Source: Tetradesmus obliquus (Eukaryota > Chlorophyta > Chlorophyceae > Sphaeropleales > Scenedesmaceae). From it: DNA of 64,000 bases. The notes under the pieces were generated by a model. That model worked only from the letters and a program-made list of their open reading frames with translations, did not search any database and was not told where the DNA came from. The DNA is taken from the NCBI GenBank assembly GCA_030272155.1, contig CP126193.1:7068001-7132000 (forward strand), given 5' to 3'. The stretch's first letter is position 1, and every line of letters starts with the position of its first letter. Positions 54,460 to 64,000 of the stretch are shown piece by piece. The translations under genes and the position numbers were made by a program.

Positions 54460-55783
54460 ATGGGCTGCTACAGCAGTAAACCTGCAGGTGTGAAGGGATG
54501 CAGCCAGGCAGCAGGAGCATCTTCAAGAACTGGCAGCACAGCTTAAATGTAGCAACAGCAGTCACACACAGGACATATGGAACACTGCAACAACACCTCT
54601 GCAACAACTACTCCAGCAACAGCAGCAGCAACAGCAGTAGCAGCAGTGCTGGCACTCTTCAGCAGCACACAACAAAGTCGCTGAAAGTTGATGCGTCTAA
54701 ACGAGCCATCTGGGTGGCAGCAAGGCAACTTGAGCGTATGTCATAACCAAAATGCAGTTCCGAACGCAATCTGCTAGCAGCTTTGCTTGAGCAACACAGA
54801 CGCACATGCATGCAAAGCTGCTGCTGCTGCTGGTGTTCATTTGTCCTGCAGCCCGCCCTTCACAGTCGGACCCACGTGTGACTAGGGCAGCATACCAGCC
54901 GCCACAGCAGCAGCGCAGCGCAGCAGCCGCAGCAGCAGCAGGACCGCCACCTAGGGTCAAGCTTGTGCTATTAGGAGACTCTGTGAGTGCTGCACGGTTA
55001 CACAGACAGGCGGCATGGCAGCAGCAGCAGCAGCGGCAAGGCTGTTTGGCACTCCACGTGTTGGCTTTGAGCCACCTGTGGCAGCACCTGAAGCAGCAAG
55101 AACAGCAGGGAACCATGCACCTCAGCCAAGAGCTTGCAGCAATCTCCTGGAGCAAACACATGCATGAATCACCTGCCGAGCAGGGCAGAGCAACAAATCA
55201 CTGCATGCAATGCCAGCACTTCAAGACTGACAGCGCTTTGGGACAACCAGTAGCAAAGCAGCGACTTTGATACTGCACATTGTCCGCTGCAGGGTGTCGG
55301 CAAGTCCTGCCTGGTGCTGCGGTATGTGCGGAACCAGTTTGACCCAAGCAGCAAGATTACGGTGAGTAGCAGCAAGGTTGCTTGCATTGTGTTCTGTGCG
55401 CTTTGGCTTTGTTGATTTTGACTGCCGAAACTGACCTGCTGCCGTTCAACGCTTCTCCTGCAGGCAAACAGGTGTTTTGGGTACCATGTCTGACTCCAGC
55501 AGGACATGGTGACTCCACAGCAGCAGCAGCAACAGCAGCAGTCTGTGAATGTCTGGGGCCACGTACGCATGCTCCTCATCGCACCTCAACACAGCATCTA
55601 CTGCTACTTCTGCTGTGCTGCTGCTTTTACTGCTGCTGTGGCCAGGTGGGTGCCGCATTCATGTCCCACAACGTGTCCCTGCCAGATGGCAAGTCGATGC
55701 GCTTTGAGATCTGGGACACAGCAGGCCAGGAGCGATACCTCTCACTGGCACCGCTCTACTACAGGTGTGCAGTGCCGGCTGCA

Positions 55784-55817
<34 letters not shown>

Positions 55818-56890
55818 TGGCATGTCTTCTTGCAGCTAGCTGGGTTGCCAGGTGGAGGTGGGGTGGCATTCGCAGCAACACTGCGTCGCCCTCCTATCAG
55901 CCGTTCAACAGCTGGCACAGTCATTGCAGCAAGCTGTGATGCTCTGTTGCTAGTGCTGTGCTGTTGTTTTCTCTGCTGTGTTCATGTTACACCTGACTGT
56001 CTGGCAAAAGCCGTGCTCTACTGTGCTGTGCTGCAGGGGTGCCCATGCAGCAGCAGTGGTGTATGACATCACCAGCCCAGAGTCCTTTGAGAAGGCAAAG
56101 TACTGGATCAGTGAACTGCAGAAGAATGCAAGTGGCTCAATAGGTGGGCAGAGCGCTCGTCTGCACGGCGCTTCGCAGCACAAACTGGAAGGCTGCCATG
56201 CAATGGGAGCTGCCTCCAGCCTCTCCTTCGTGACTGCTTACCTGCGTGCTTTTTGCATTGACATCCGTATGATTGCAGTGGCTGTCAGCTGTTAATATCA
56301 CTTGAAGAACCATGCTGCATCAGTGCGTGTAGCAAGCGCTGTTTGAGTGTTTGCCCCTTGCCCTGCTTGGCCTGTCATGCGCTGCAGTGATGGTGCTAGT
56401 CGGCAATAAGACAGACCTAGCAGAGCAGCGGGAAGTGTCAGAGGAAGAGGCGCGAGCTTTTGCAGACAGGTGGGCACGTGCAGTTGCCCTACAACGGCAG
56501 CAACGCTGCGAAGCGCGCGGCAGGCACATCCACCAGCCTGCAAATAAGCTGCAGCTGACTTTGATTATGTTCATGCTGCTGATCAGTAGCCAACACGTGG
56601 CAGTTGGGTGAATTTGTCTTTCAGCGTTGCATGCACGTCCTGTGCCCATGCTTGAGCACATGATTGTAGTGGTTAGGCATTGTCATTCTGCGTACCCTGC
56701 TTGTTTCTGTTAACTCGAAGTGATGTGCTGGCTGCCGCTGCTGCTGCCTGCTGCTGCCTACAGCCAGAACATGCTGTTTGTGGAGTCCTCTGCCAAGACC
56801 TCTGGCGGCGTCGCTGACATTTTTGAAGGCGTGGCAGCAAAGCTGGCAGGAGGCCTGCCTGTTTCGATTGGTGCCCGGCATGAGGCGTAA
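54460..56890 (+). CDS. ARA6/RABF1-type Rab5 GTPase
   Basis: Seven exons, 54460-54487, 54852-54982, 55293-55361, 55646-55764, 56037-56143, 56388-56469 and 56764-56890, give 220 residues with every phase matching. All G motifs are present: GDSGVGKS (51-58), switch I Thr76, WDTAGQE (99-105), NKTD (158-161) and SSAK (187-190). The 28-nt first exon codes MGCYSSKPA, a myristoylation (Gly2) plus palmitoylation (Cys3) signal like that of plant ARA6. The C-terminus, [10 protein letters not shown], has no prenylation cysteines. That pair of features defines ARA6/RABF1, the plant-specific Rab5 branch acting on endosomes in traffic to the plasma membrane and vacuole. [20 protein letters not shown] and [13 protein letters not shown] agree. 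An Ala/Gln-rich spacer (25-43) lengthens the N-terminus. A TGTAA at 57056-57060 may be the poly(A) signal. Confidence 0.9.
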
Positions 56891-58046
56891 CTGGCCAACA
56901 TGGTTTGCCGTTGGCCATTTACCGTTGACTGGCTTGTTCTAGTTGTGTCACTGGGTGACTGGCTTATCGCAGCATCACTTGCAGCTGGTGCATGCATATC
57001 TAGTTGCCAGGGGGTGTGGTGTCTCTGTTATGCAGCTTGCACCGTTCAGGACTGCTGTAAAGTGCGCAGCAGCTAGCTGTTATACGTTGAGAACTACCTC
57101 TCTGCGATGCTGCTTTGTTGCTATGGGCAGCGCGGCATGGGGCTAATGTACATCATCAGGCCAGCATTGGTCTGACCTGTAGCATATTTCTGTGGGATCA
57201 TGTGTGAAGCAAAGAGGCACACAGTAGAGCAGCATGACGAGTTGAAATTATGTTACAGGAGGATGGTCCATTCTTGGTGACGGTTTGTGCTTGTGCAGCG
57301 CAGTGCCTGTATCAATATACAGGACTGTTGTTGTGGAAATCATCCGCTGTTGCTGCCATGCTCTATGTTGCAGTGGGCATGCATGCCGTATGCACACTTG
57401 CCAACAGGCGCCAGCACACAGTGTTCTCCCAGCTTCTGTTGCATGTGAAATGATGAGCAGCAGTTGCAGGCATACACATGCTTGTCACCTCATGTTCATA
57501 TGTGTCTTGTCACAAGTTGACTGCTGCTCCAACCAGCAGATACCAGTGCCTGCTATCGTCTATATATACACATATTGCACACCACTGACAGCTTGCCTGC
57601 CCGCTATGTATGGTTGCGGCGCTGGCTGTGCACATCCAGCACATCCATGGCCATAGCACAACCCTGGCGATGCAGAGCGATTCATGCTGTCGCCTCAGGC
57701 TGTCTTATTGTCTGTGTGCCGCGCCTTGCGACAAGGACATGTGCATTGCGTGCGTGTGTAAGATGCTATTACGTGCATCTTTCAATGCAATTATGCTTAT
57801 CGAATACCGCATAGTTGACCAGCTGGCATGTAGAGCCACATGGCTCACTGCCTATGCTTGCCACCTGGGCGCTGTCAAGACAGCCTGGCACTGGCAACGC
57901 TACTAGTGTTGTAGCATTGCTGGCTCACAGCACTTTTGCTGGTCAGCTCAAGTGCATGGCTGCCCAACAACTTGTAACCATCATCATGATGCGTACGCGT
58001 GCCTTGGAGATATACCATCTGCTTGATCACGCTGGCAAGTCCAGGT
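56891..58046. other. Convergent intergenic stretch
   Basis: It lies between the 3' ends of the Rab gene and the minus-strand membrane protein. No gene recognised; presumably two 3' UTRs plus spacer. Confidence 0.55.
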
Positions 58047-58889
58047 TCAACACATTGATGCCACCCACTCAGCCTCAGCATGTGACAGCCCGCCCTTGAG
58101 CTTCGCATTCTGCTTGCCATTGCTCTCCGTGCCATCACACAGCGCAGGCAGCTCCTCATAATCTGTCTCGCTGCTGCTGAGTGCGTCGTCAATGCTGGCG
58201 CACAAGTCCACTGCCCAGAACACCACCAGACTCGACATCGTCAGCATGACACCGCAGAACACCACGAGCTCTACCACAGAAACTGGCAGGTCCCGCTCAT
58301 ATGCTGAATTCATGCTCCACATCATAACCACCAGGCCTGCCAAGCAGACCACAACAAGCATGGCATCCCCTGTCACAGCAGACATGCGCTCGGATGCTGT
58401 GCGCTTGCCTATCTTGAGGCGGGCATATGTCTCGGATGAAACCACCGGAGCCAGCAGCACAAAGGCGCTCCATGCAAGCGTGCAAGTCACCAGTAGCAGC
58501 TGAGGCAGTGCCACCAGCAGCGCTGCTGTTGACATTGCCAGCCTCAGTGGCATCTCAGGTGCTGCCAGGAGCCTCGTAAGCGAGCATACAGCAGCACACG
58601 CCGTCGTGTGTACTGCATATGTGCTTGCTGCTGCGAGGAGCAGACTGCCTAGGCCGAACAGCCACAGCAAGGCAGTGTTGCTGTCATCCTTGCTGCCGGA
58701 GCTGCTACTGTCGCGAGGATCGTCCTGCAAGCAAGACAAACCATACGAGGCATTATAATAGCAATTGAACGGTATGTTGATGTGATTTGAACACTTAGAT
58801 AGTGGACATGGCCCGGCATCGCAGCATTGGACCTGCACCGTCGCGCACCTTGTTGCCCGCTGGGATCTTCTCGTAAGGTGCGCCATTCT
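58047..58889 (-). CDS. Four-helix membrane protein, 5' end unresolved
   Basis: The last exon (58047-58724, minus strand) begins DDPRDSSSSGSKDDSN after a CTTGCAG acceptor and has four hydrophobic spans: ALLWLFGLGSLLLAAASTYA, a long LLVALPQLLLVTCTLAWSAF, AMLVVVCLAGLVVMMW, and VVELVVFCGVMLTMSSLVVF plus WAVDL. It ends with an acidic, Ser-rich cytoplasm-type tail (DALSSSETDYEELPALCDG). A phase-0 donor at 58848 suggests a preceding exon coding NGAPYEKIPAGNK, about 58849-58889. Further exons and the start codon were not found. I do not recognise the family. The topology with both loops short would suit a tetraspan adaptor or transporter subunit. Confidence 0.55.
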   Translation of the reverse strand, partial: RMAHLTRRSQRATRCATVQVQCCDAGPCPLSKCSNHINIPFNCYYNASYGLSCLQDDPRDSSSSGSKDDSNTALLWLFGLGSLLLAAASTYAVHTTACAAVCSLTRLLAAPEMPLRLAMSTAALLVALPQLLLVTCTLAWSAFVLLAPVVSSETYARLKIGKRTASERMSAVTGDAMLVVVCLAGLVVMMWSMNSAYERDLPVSVVELVVFCGVMLTMSSLVVFWAVDLCASIDDALSSSETDYEELPALCDGTESNGKQNAKLKGGLSHAEAEWVASMC

Positions 58890-58919
58890 GCAGATAAACT
58901 GCCTCGAACATTGGTGCAT

Positions 58920-60690
58920 ACATTTAACAGGTGGCGAGGCTGCCTCGCACGGATGTCGAAGGGTAAGCTGGTTAGAGGCTGGCTGGCCTCAACGACATGT
59001 TTATTGGCGATGCAGGCGACCATCAACTGATACAATTCAGCAGCAATCGTGAGCATTTGGGGACAGGCGAGGCTATGGCCAACGGCAAGCGGTTTACCAT
59101 GACACTGAACATCTGCTACCCTTAAGCTTAAGGGCTTTCCTAAACCGTGTCTGGCAGTGCTGACGTGGAGCATCGACCATGAAGAAGCCTTACAGTGCGA
59201 AGTTTCTGGCCAGCGGCTTGCTTAGTCAATCGATCTACCAGTTTAGGGGTGACCTTGCTGCAGAAGGCCTAGGCGCTGTGCTTGTAGAGTGCCGGCACTG
59301 TATGGGTCATGCGTGGCTGTGCACATGTAGCACGTCACTGCGCAGCACAAAGTAAATCAGTTACGGGATAATCTGGTCATCTTCATTGGGCTGCAGTCGA
59401 TGACAAGCGGTTTGTCATGACACTGAACATCAGCCAAATGGCACTGCTGAAGTCAAGCCCTGGCCAGGGATTGCAGGCCCTGGCCCCAAGGGGCTGCAAT
59501 CCTGCACGTTCAGCTGACTATGATGAGCCCTGTTGTGTCGGTGTGTGATGCTGTGCAACCGGAGGAGGGGATGTGCACTGTTGAACTTTTCATGAAAAGT
59601 TGTGTTTGATCAACACACGTGGCGTATACGTTGTATGTACAACATGTACAGTACGCTGAAGCGTCATGGCAGTATCAGGTGACCAGAATTCTGCACTACG
59701 TAGCTGGATACAGCATTGATGATTGATGACGAAGTGGTGACCACACACCAGCAGTTCCTTGCATTGCTGAACCTTCAACAGCAAGCAAGATACAGCAGAT
59801 GCATGTGTATGTTGCAGCCTGTGCTTCTGCTGCTGCTTCTCATGCTGCATGCGCCAGCGCGCTGCAGCTGCTTGCAGAGCTATTGTTGCAAAGCGAGCCT
59901 ACCGCATGTTCGTGCACATGTGCTGCTCTGCCTTAAAGGTTCAGACCGTCAGCTGGTGAGCCGCAGGGCGGCCTCAAGCTCCAAAGCTGCATGCCACATG
60001 CGCTGGCAGCGCTGCGCAGCGCTCATGGCATTCCAGTACCCGAAAAATTGTACAGCTAAGGAACTGGTAATGTTACCCGGTCACATCCTGGTAATTAAAC
60101 CTACTATGTCTATATTATACTGGCTATTGAGCCTCGATCGCTGCAAACGACACCATTGGATCGACCTAAACAGTGCGAGTCCAAAGCCGTTGACAGCGAG
60201 GCTGTACGCCTTGTATTCGCTAAGAATTCACCTCATTACCAACTCTACTATGTGGTAATGTTACTCGATTTTGCTTAGCTGTGTCTGTATTCTTTTGGGC
60301 GAATTGGAATGCCATGTGCCGCAGCGGTTGCTCGTTTGCTGCTGAGAAACTGCATTTCGCTTGCTGCATGGCGGTGCTGCAGCCGCACCTTCATCCCTCA
60401 CCGCCGTTCAAAAGAGTTTAACAGAGGGGCAGTAACAGGCATTAACTCTTGGTGACTGTTCACGGCCATATCAGTGACCTTAAGGAAGCTTCCAAATGAC
60501 AGCACCAGCTCACTTGACGGGCAAGTCATCGCGCTGCGACAGATCACAGCCTGAGAGTATTACTCTCAAAGACGCATTCATTTGCCGCAAGTGTTTTACT
60601 CGGTGCAGCCCATAGCACCCTCAATCACCTCCGCAGTGAAATTCGTGTCCCACGCCGTAGCACCTGTTGTCGGCATATCCAACAGCCGAA
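58920..60690. other. Intergenic stretch with a dispersed 32-bp repeat
   Basis: No gene recognised, though upstream exons of the membrane protein may lie in its first part. CAAGCGGTTTACCATGACAC plus TGAACATCTGC (59086-59116) recurs with small changes at 59405-59435. An open frame at 59716-60258 has no family features. Confidence 0.5.
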
Positions 60691-61821
60691 ATGGCCGTAA
60701 GCAATTTATTTAGTGGTGTTTCTCGGAAGATCTTGTTACTAGCTGTCGTGCTGCTCGGTGCCAGCAACCTCTGCTTGGCAGGTGAGAACAGCAGTTGAGA
60801 GGCTTGGGTGATGCCTGCAGGGATCAAACCATGCATATCAGCAGTCTGATATCATTCCCAATCATAAGGTGTACGGACACAGTGATCAGGACTAGCAAGT
60901 GCTGCTTGGCAGGCAGCAGCTACCCAGCAGCTGTGTATGCCACAACAGCTGAATGGACAGCAGCCCTGCTGCCTCTCTGCAGCTGCTCCTAGGCAACCTC
61001 TCCTTCTTCTCCATGCTTTGACGACTCTATATACCTTCGATGTATTTTCATCCTGCTGCTGCAGATGAATGGCTTGATCAAGCCAAGGATGCCAAGGCCT
61101 TCTGCTCTAAGCCCAACTTCAATTGAAAATTTGCTTGCAAGCAGCTGCCCTGCGGCTTTGCTTCAGCAGAGGAGATCCAAGCCACCACCAGGACTTGTTC
61201 ATATTGTGGCAGGGCATACTTCCAGCCGCCGTCTCAGCTACCAGCTGTAGTTACAACGGAGGCAGGTTACAGCCAGATGGGCGTTCGCACCATATCACTG
61301 GCATGCTCAGGCCGAGTTGTGGTACGTAGCGTGTTCAAATAACACAGCAGCCAACAATGACGTTACAAGACATGCCTGGCCTTCAAGGCACTAGCTGTAC
61401 ACACTTCCGCCTAGCCAACGGCAATGTCATGCCAGGCAGTTCTGATGCAAGTCTCAGCCCAGTCATCCGATGTGAGCTGCAGCTGCCAGCAGGAGCAGGC
61501 AGAGAGGCAGAGAGGGCGCTGCGGTCAAAGGAAGGCAACTGCTACAGATGTGAGCTGTGTTCGGATGGCAAGGGGTGCCCATCCAAAACTGGCGTTTGGT
61601 ACTCTGATAGCTACATCAAATCACTGACAGGGTGTGGCTTTGATCCCAACAAAGGGTACGCGCCCCCAGCAGCAGAGATGGTGTTCAAGTATGGATGTAA
61701 TGATTTGAAGGTGCTGCTGGCCAAGTTCGAGGTGTGCAACAGCGCCAGCTGCTTCAACCAGGCCTATGAGGATGCCAAAATTAGGTCAGCCAGGAGCTGC
61801 GTGAGGGGCAAGTGTGTTTGA
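60691..61821 (+). CDS. Small secreted cysteine-rich protein with an in-frame TGA
   Basis: Exon 1 (60691-60781) is a signal peptide, SRKILLLAVVLLGASNLCLA. Exon 2 (61065-61325) follows a phase-matched AG, and a phase-matched join 61325/61388 leads to the last exon, ending at 61821. The total is 262 codons. The mature chain is rich in Cys in pairs (CSYCGRAYF, NCYRCELCSDGKGCPS, CNSASCF, CVRGKC), suggesting a disulfide-knit extracellular protein. It also has the stretch WYSDSYIKSLTGCGFDPNKG. The frame is interrupted once, by TGA at 61124-61126 (codon 51, between PNFN and KFACKQLPCG). The sequence on both sides of it reads as ordinary protein. The function is unknown. The second intron is short (62 nt), and its boundaries are the least certain part. 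Confidence 0.6.
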
Positions 61822-62347
61822 CTTCTTTTGCTGCAGCAGCAGCAACAGCAGCAGCAGCAGCAGCATTGGCTGCTGATGTTTAGCTGCTGCTGCAGCTTGA
61901 TGTGTTGATGCAGCACGTTGGCAACAACCTTTGCACATACCTCCGCCACTACACGCGCATGTGGTGCAGCAGCCTGCACAGGTTGCTATATAGCATATAT
62001 GCCGATGTAGCATATATGTTCAGCCCGCATTTTGACTCAACGGTGCTTGCCAGTCAAGCATGCATCCCCGCTGCCTTGTTGACCCATTTGGGTATCCGGT
62101 ATAATATGTGACATCATGATTCATGTGGTTGCTGTGCTAGAGTTGTTGTGCAGACTGCACACTACCCTGGTAACAACAACGATGCTCCTTTTTTATTGCC
62201 ACCATGGTAGAGAAACAGCCTCTGACTGAGAATTTTAGTCACAAGGGACTGATGTTGTAAGTTTACCAGAACCAATCACCAAAGTAGGGCCACAGGCCCA
62301 CCCACCAAGCAGCCAGACAAGGCCCATGGGGTCCACTAAGAAGTAGT
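61822..62347. other. 3' flanks with a CAG/CTG inverted repeat
   Basis: Between two converging genes. A CAG run at about 61843-61864 is followed by CTG-rich sequence at 61869-61895, so an RNA copy would fold into a hairpin in the 3' UTR of the Cys-rich gene. No other gene seen. Confidence 0.5.
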
Positions 62348-64000
62348 TCAATCCAGGGTGGGAGTCAGCCAACCAGCTGCTGTCACTGCTGCTGCCGCGC
62401 TCTGCAGGCGCTTGCATGCTGCCTTGTGTCCCGCCTTCCAGCGGGCCACCTGGCAGTCGCGGCTGCAGTACCTGCAGCAGCAGCAGCAGCAGCAGCAGCA
62501 GCACAGAGACAAAGTCAGGCAGGTTCTTGCCTGACATACGTGGTGGCAGCAGAGCAACAAACGCGTAATTTGCACCGGCCGGGGGAAGCATCTGCTACAC
62601 TGCGTGCCACCTTGAGTACGGTGTAGTTATGATGTGCAAGAGTAGTGCTGCGCCTGCTACACGTCGTCATGGCTGCACAACACCCTGTGATGCGCAATGA
62701 CAGCCTTCAGACTGCAAGGTGCACCATCACAAGCCAGGCTAGCATGTATGCCGACTTGGACTTGCACCCAGTATTGGGTGTGAGGACACTGCGCATGGTG
62801 CAACTGTCATCTGCATGCACATCAGTGCTGCTGAGCAGCCCACCTTGCCATCCTGCAGCCAGAGCAGGTGCCATGCTTGCCAGCCACCTGCCGCTGCTCA
62901 CCCCGCATAAGACCAGGTGTAGGGGCAATGCGCACAATATAATCTGCCTACTTATCAGTAAAGCTACGCAGCCCACCTTGCCATCCTGCAGCCGGAGCAG
63001 GTGCCGTGCTTTCCAGCCACCTGCCGCTGCTCACCCAACCCATCCAGCGCCAGGCACTGCACGTTGTTGCAGCAATACTGCACAGGCAGTGCAGCGCACG
63101 CAGCAGTGCCAAGCGCCTGCAGCTGCTGCCCAAGCAGCAGCAGCTGAGGAGCCACACGCTGCCTGATGCTTGTGGAAGTGCTGGAAGCTTGGTCATAATC
63201 TTGCCGCAACTCGCTGCACAGCTGCAGTAGCTCTGTGCTAGCAGCTTTCACTGCGTGTGCACAAGCTGCTGTGTGGCGCTCCGCAGCTGCCACTTCTTCT
63301 GCAGAGCCTTCTGCATGTGCTGTGAGGCCTCGCACATCAGCTTCCACTCCCTCAATCATTCGCTGCAGCAGCCTAGCCAGCCCCAAAGCACTCTGCCTGC
63401 TCGTGCTGCGTAGGAAGACAAGGCTGCTTACAGGGCACGTCACAGTATCTGCTGCTACGCCAATCAGCAGGCTGCCAGCATGCACCAGCGCTCGTGCTTT
63501 CATCACAGCCAGCAGCTGCAAACGCTGCAAGCTGTCAACCCCCAGCTGGCTGCTGCTGCTGCTGCTGCTGCCAGTCAGGCTAGTCAGGCCAGTCCTGAGG
63601 TCTGCTGCAGCTGCTGCTGCACCCCAAGCTGCGCCACAGCAGGCTAGTGTGTCACAGCCAGTGTCAAGCAGCACCATCAGGAAAGCACCAATCTGTTCTT
63701 CCTCCAGGGCTGGGTGTGTCCCTGATGCCAACGCCTTGATGCCAACTCCACATGCTTTCTGGCAGGTGGCCAGCAGCGACAGCAGCGGCAGCTCCCAGTC
63801 GCTGCTGCTGCTGCTGCTGCTGCTGTCGCTCTGCTCCTGTGCAAATGCCCCAGCGTCCCGCAGAGCCCTGCAGAGGCCGAGCACAAAGTTGAGCGCCTGC
63901 CCGCTGAACAGGCAGATGTTTTGGGCCTGCTGCCCAGCCTGGTGCCGTATGCCGGCCTCTAGCACAGCAAAGCATGCACCCAGCGGCTGCTGTGCAACTG
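62348..64000 (-). CDS. MYND-type zinc finger protein, 3' part
   Basis: The first visible exon runs from the right edge to 62977 and is still open at the edge, so the 5' end is missing. A phase-2 donor joins 62471-62348. The splice rebuilds the finger precisely: CCNNVQC, then CSGCRMA|RYCSRDCQVARWK, then H and C in GHKAACKRL. This split of the MYND domain by an intron supports the join. Upstream is a Leu/Ala-rich helical region with poly-Ser runs ([21 protein letters not shown]), like the MYND gene at the left edge. MYND fingers mediate protein contacts. No methyltransferase SET motif is visible in the part seen. The intron contains a second copy of the exon end. Confidence 0.8.
62838..62902 (-). 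repeat. Intronic copy of the MYND exon end with donor
   Basis: CCCACCTTGCCATCCTGCAG and the next 45 bases repeat 62972-63038 with a few changes. On the gene strand it carries the same donor and the codons around CSGCRMA. Confidence 0.9.

Noticed and set aside
54806..54851. Signal peptide at the start of the Rab gene
   Set aside because: The hydrophobic stretch is a CTG tract before an acceptor at 54850-54851; Rab proteins are cytosolic, and the MGC exon at 54460 fits in phase.
59716..60258. Gene of 180 codons
   Set aside because: The hydrophobic Leu run comes from a CTG tract; no family features and no supporting splice sites.

Overview
The window is nuclear DNA of a green alga, most likely a chlorophycean. 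This is inferred from spliced genes with many short GT-AG introns, very dense CAG/CTG runs read as poly-Gln, poly-Ser and poly-Ala, plant-type protein families (an ARA6-like Rab5, a plant-group SAC phosphatase), MYND-finger and F-box/LRR proteins, and a secreted protein carrying the RRxLLQ motif. I cannot name the species. I saw no tRNA, rRNA or CRISPR array.

Layout, left to right: 3' part of a MYND-finger gene (+, 1-2009); a secreted PhlG/DAPG-hydrolase-like protein (+, 3526-5375); a 14-exon SAC/FIG4-type phosphoinositide phosphatase (+, 6744-19743); an endonuclease/exonuclease/phosphatase (EEP) family protein (+, 20310-24096) with a decayed copy of its last exon behind it; an F-box/LRR gene with two apparent frameshifts (+, 26123-28514); a conserved protein of unknown function (+, 29712-35482); a secreted repeat protein with about 26 RRxLLQ-type motifs (+, 37730-43017); a truncated Ty3/gypsy element whose pol fragment carries a PHD finger (-, 45289-47809); a 14-exon coiled-coil gene (-, 47817-53900), divergent from an ARA6/RABF1-type Rab GTPase (+, 54460-56890); a four-helix membrane protein (-, 58047-58889, 5' end unresolved); a small secreted Cys-rich protein with an in-frame TGA (+, 60691-61821); and the 3' part of a second MYND gene (-, 62348-64000).

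The most striking structure is not a gene. In the SAC, EEP, unknown-function and right-hand MYND genes, most introns contain one to seven tandem copies of the adjoining exon edge together with its splice site. Copies of an exon start carry the polypyrimidine tract and AG; copies of an exon end carry the GT donor. In the SAC gene 10 of 13 introns do this. In the intron after its catalytic exon, five copies of about 140 bp keep an open frame, and the first differs from the parent mainly at synonymous sites. The coiled-coil and Rab genes show none of it, so the process looks gene- or sequence-selective.

The genes do not form an obvious pathway. SAC and RABF1 both act in endosomal membrane traffic, but they are about 35 kb apart and there is no sign of linkage beyond chance. 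Exon joins given below were worked out by hand from GT/AG sites and reading phase. In the SAC, EEP, unknown-function, Rab and PhlG-like genes the exon lengths sum to a multiple of three.
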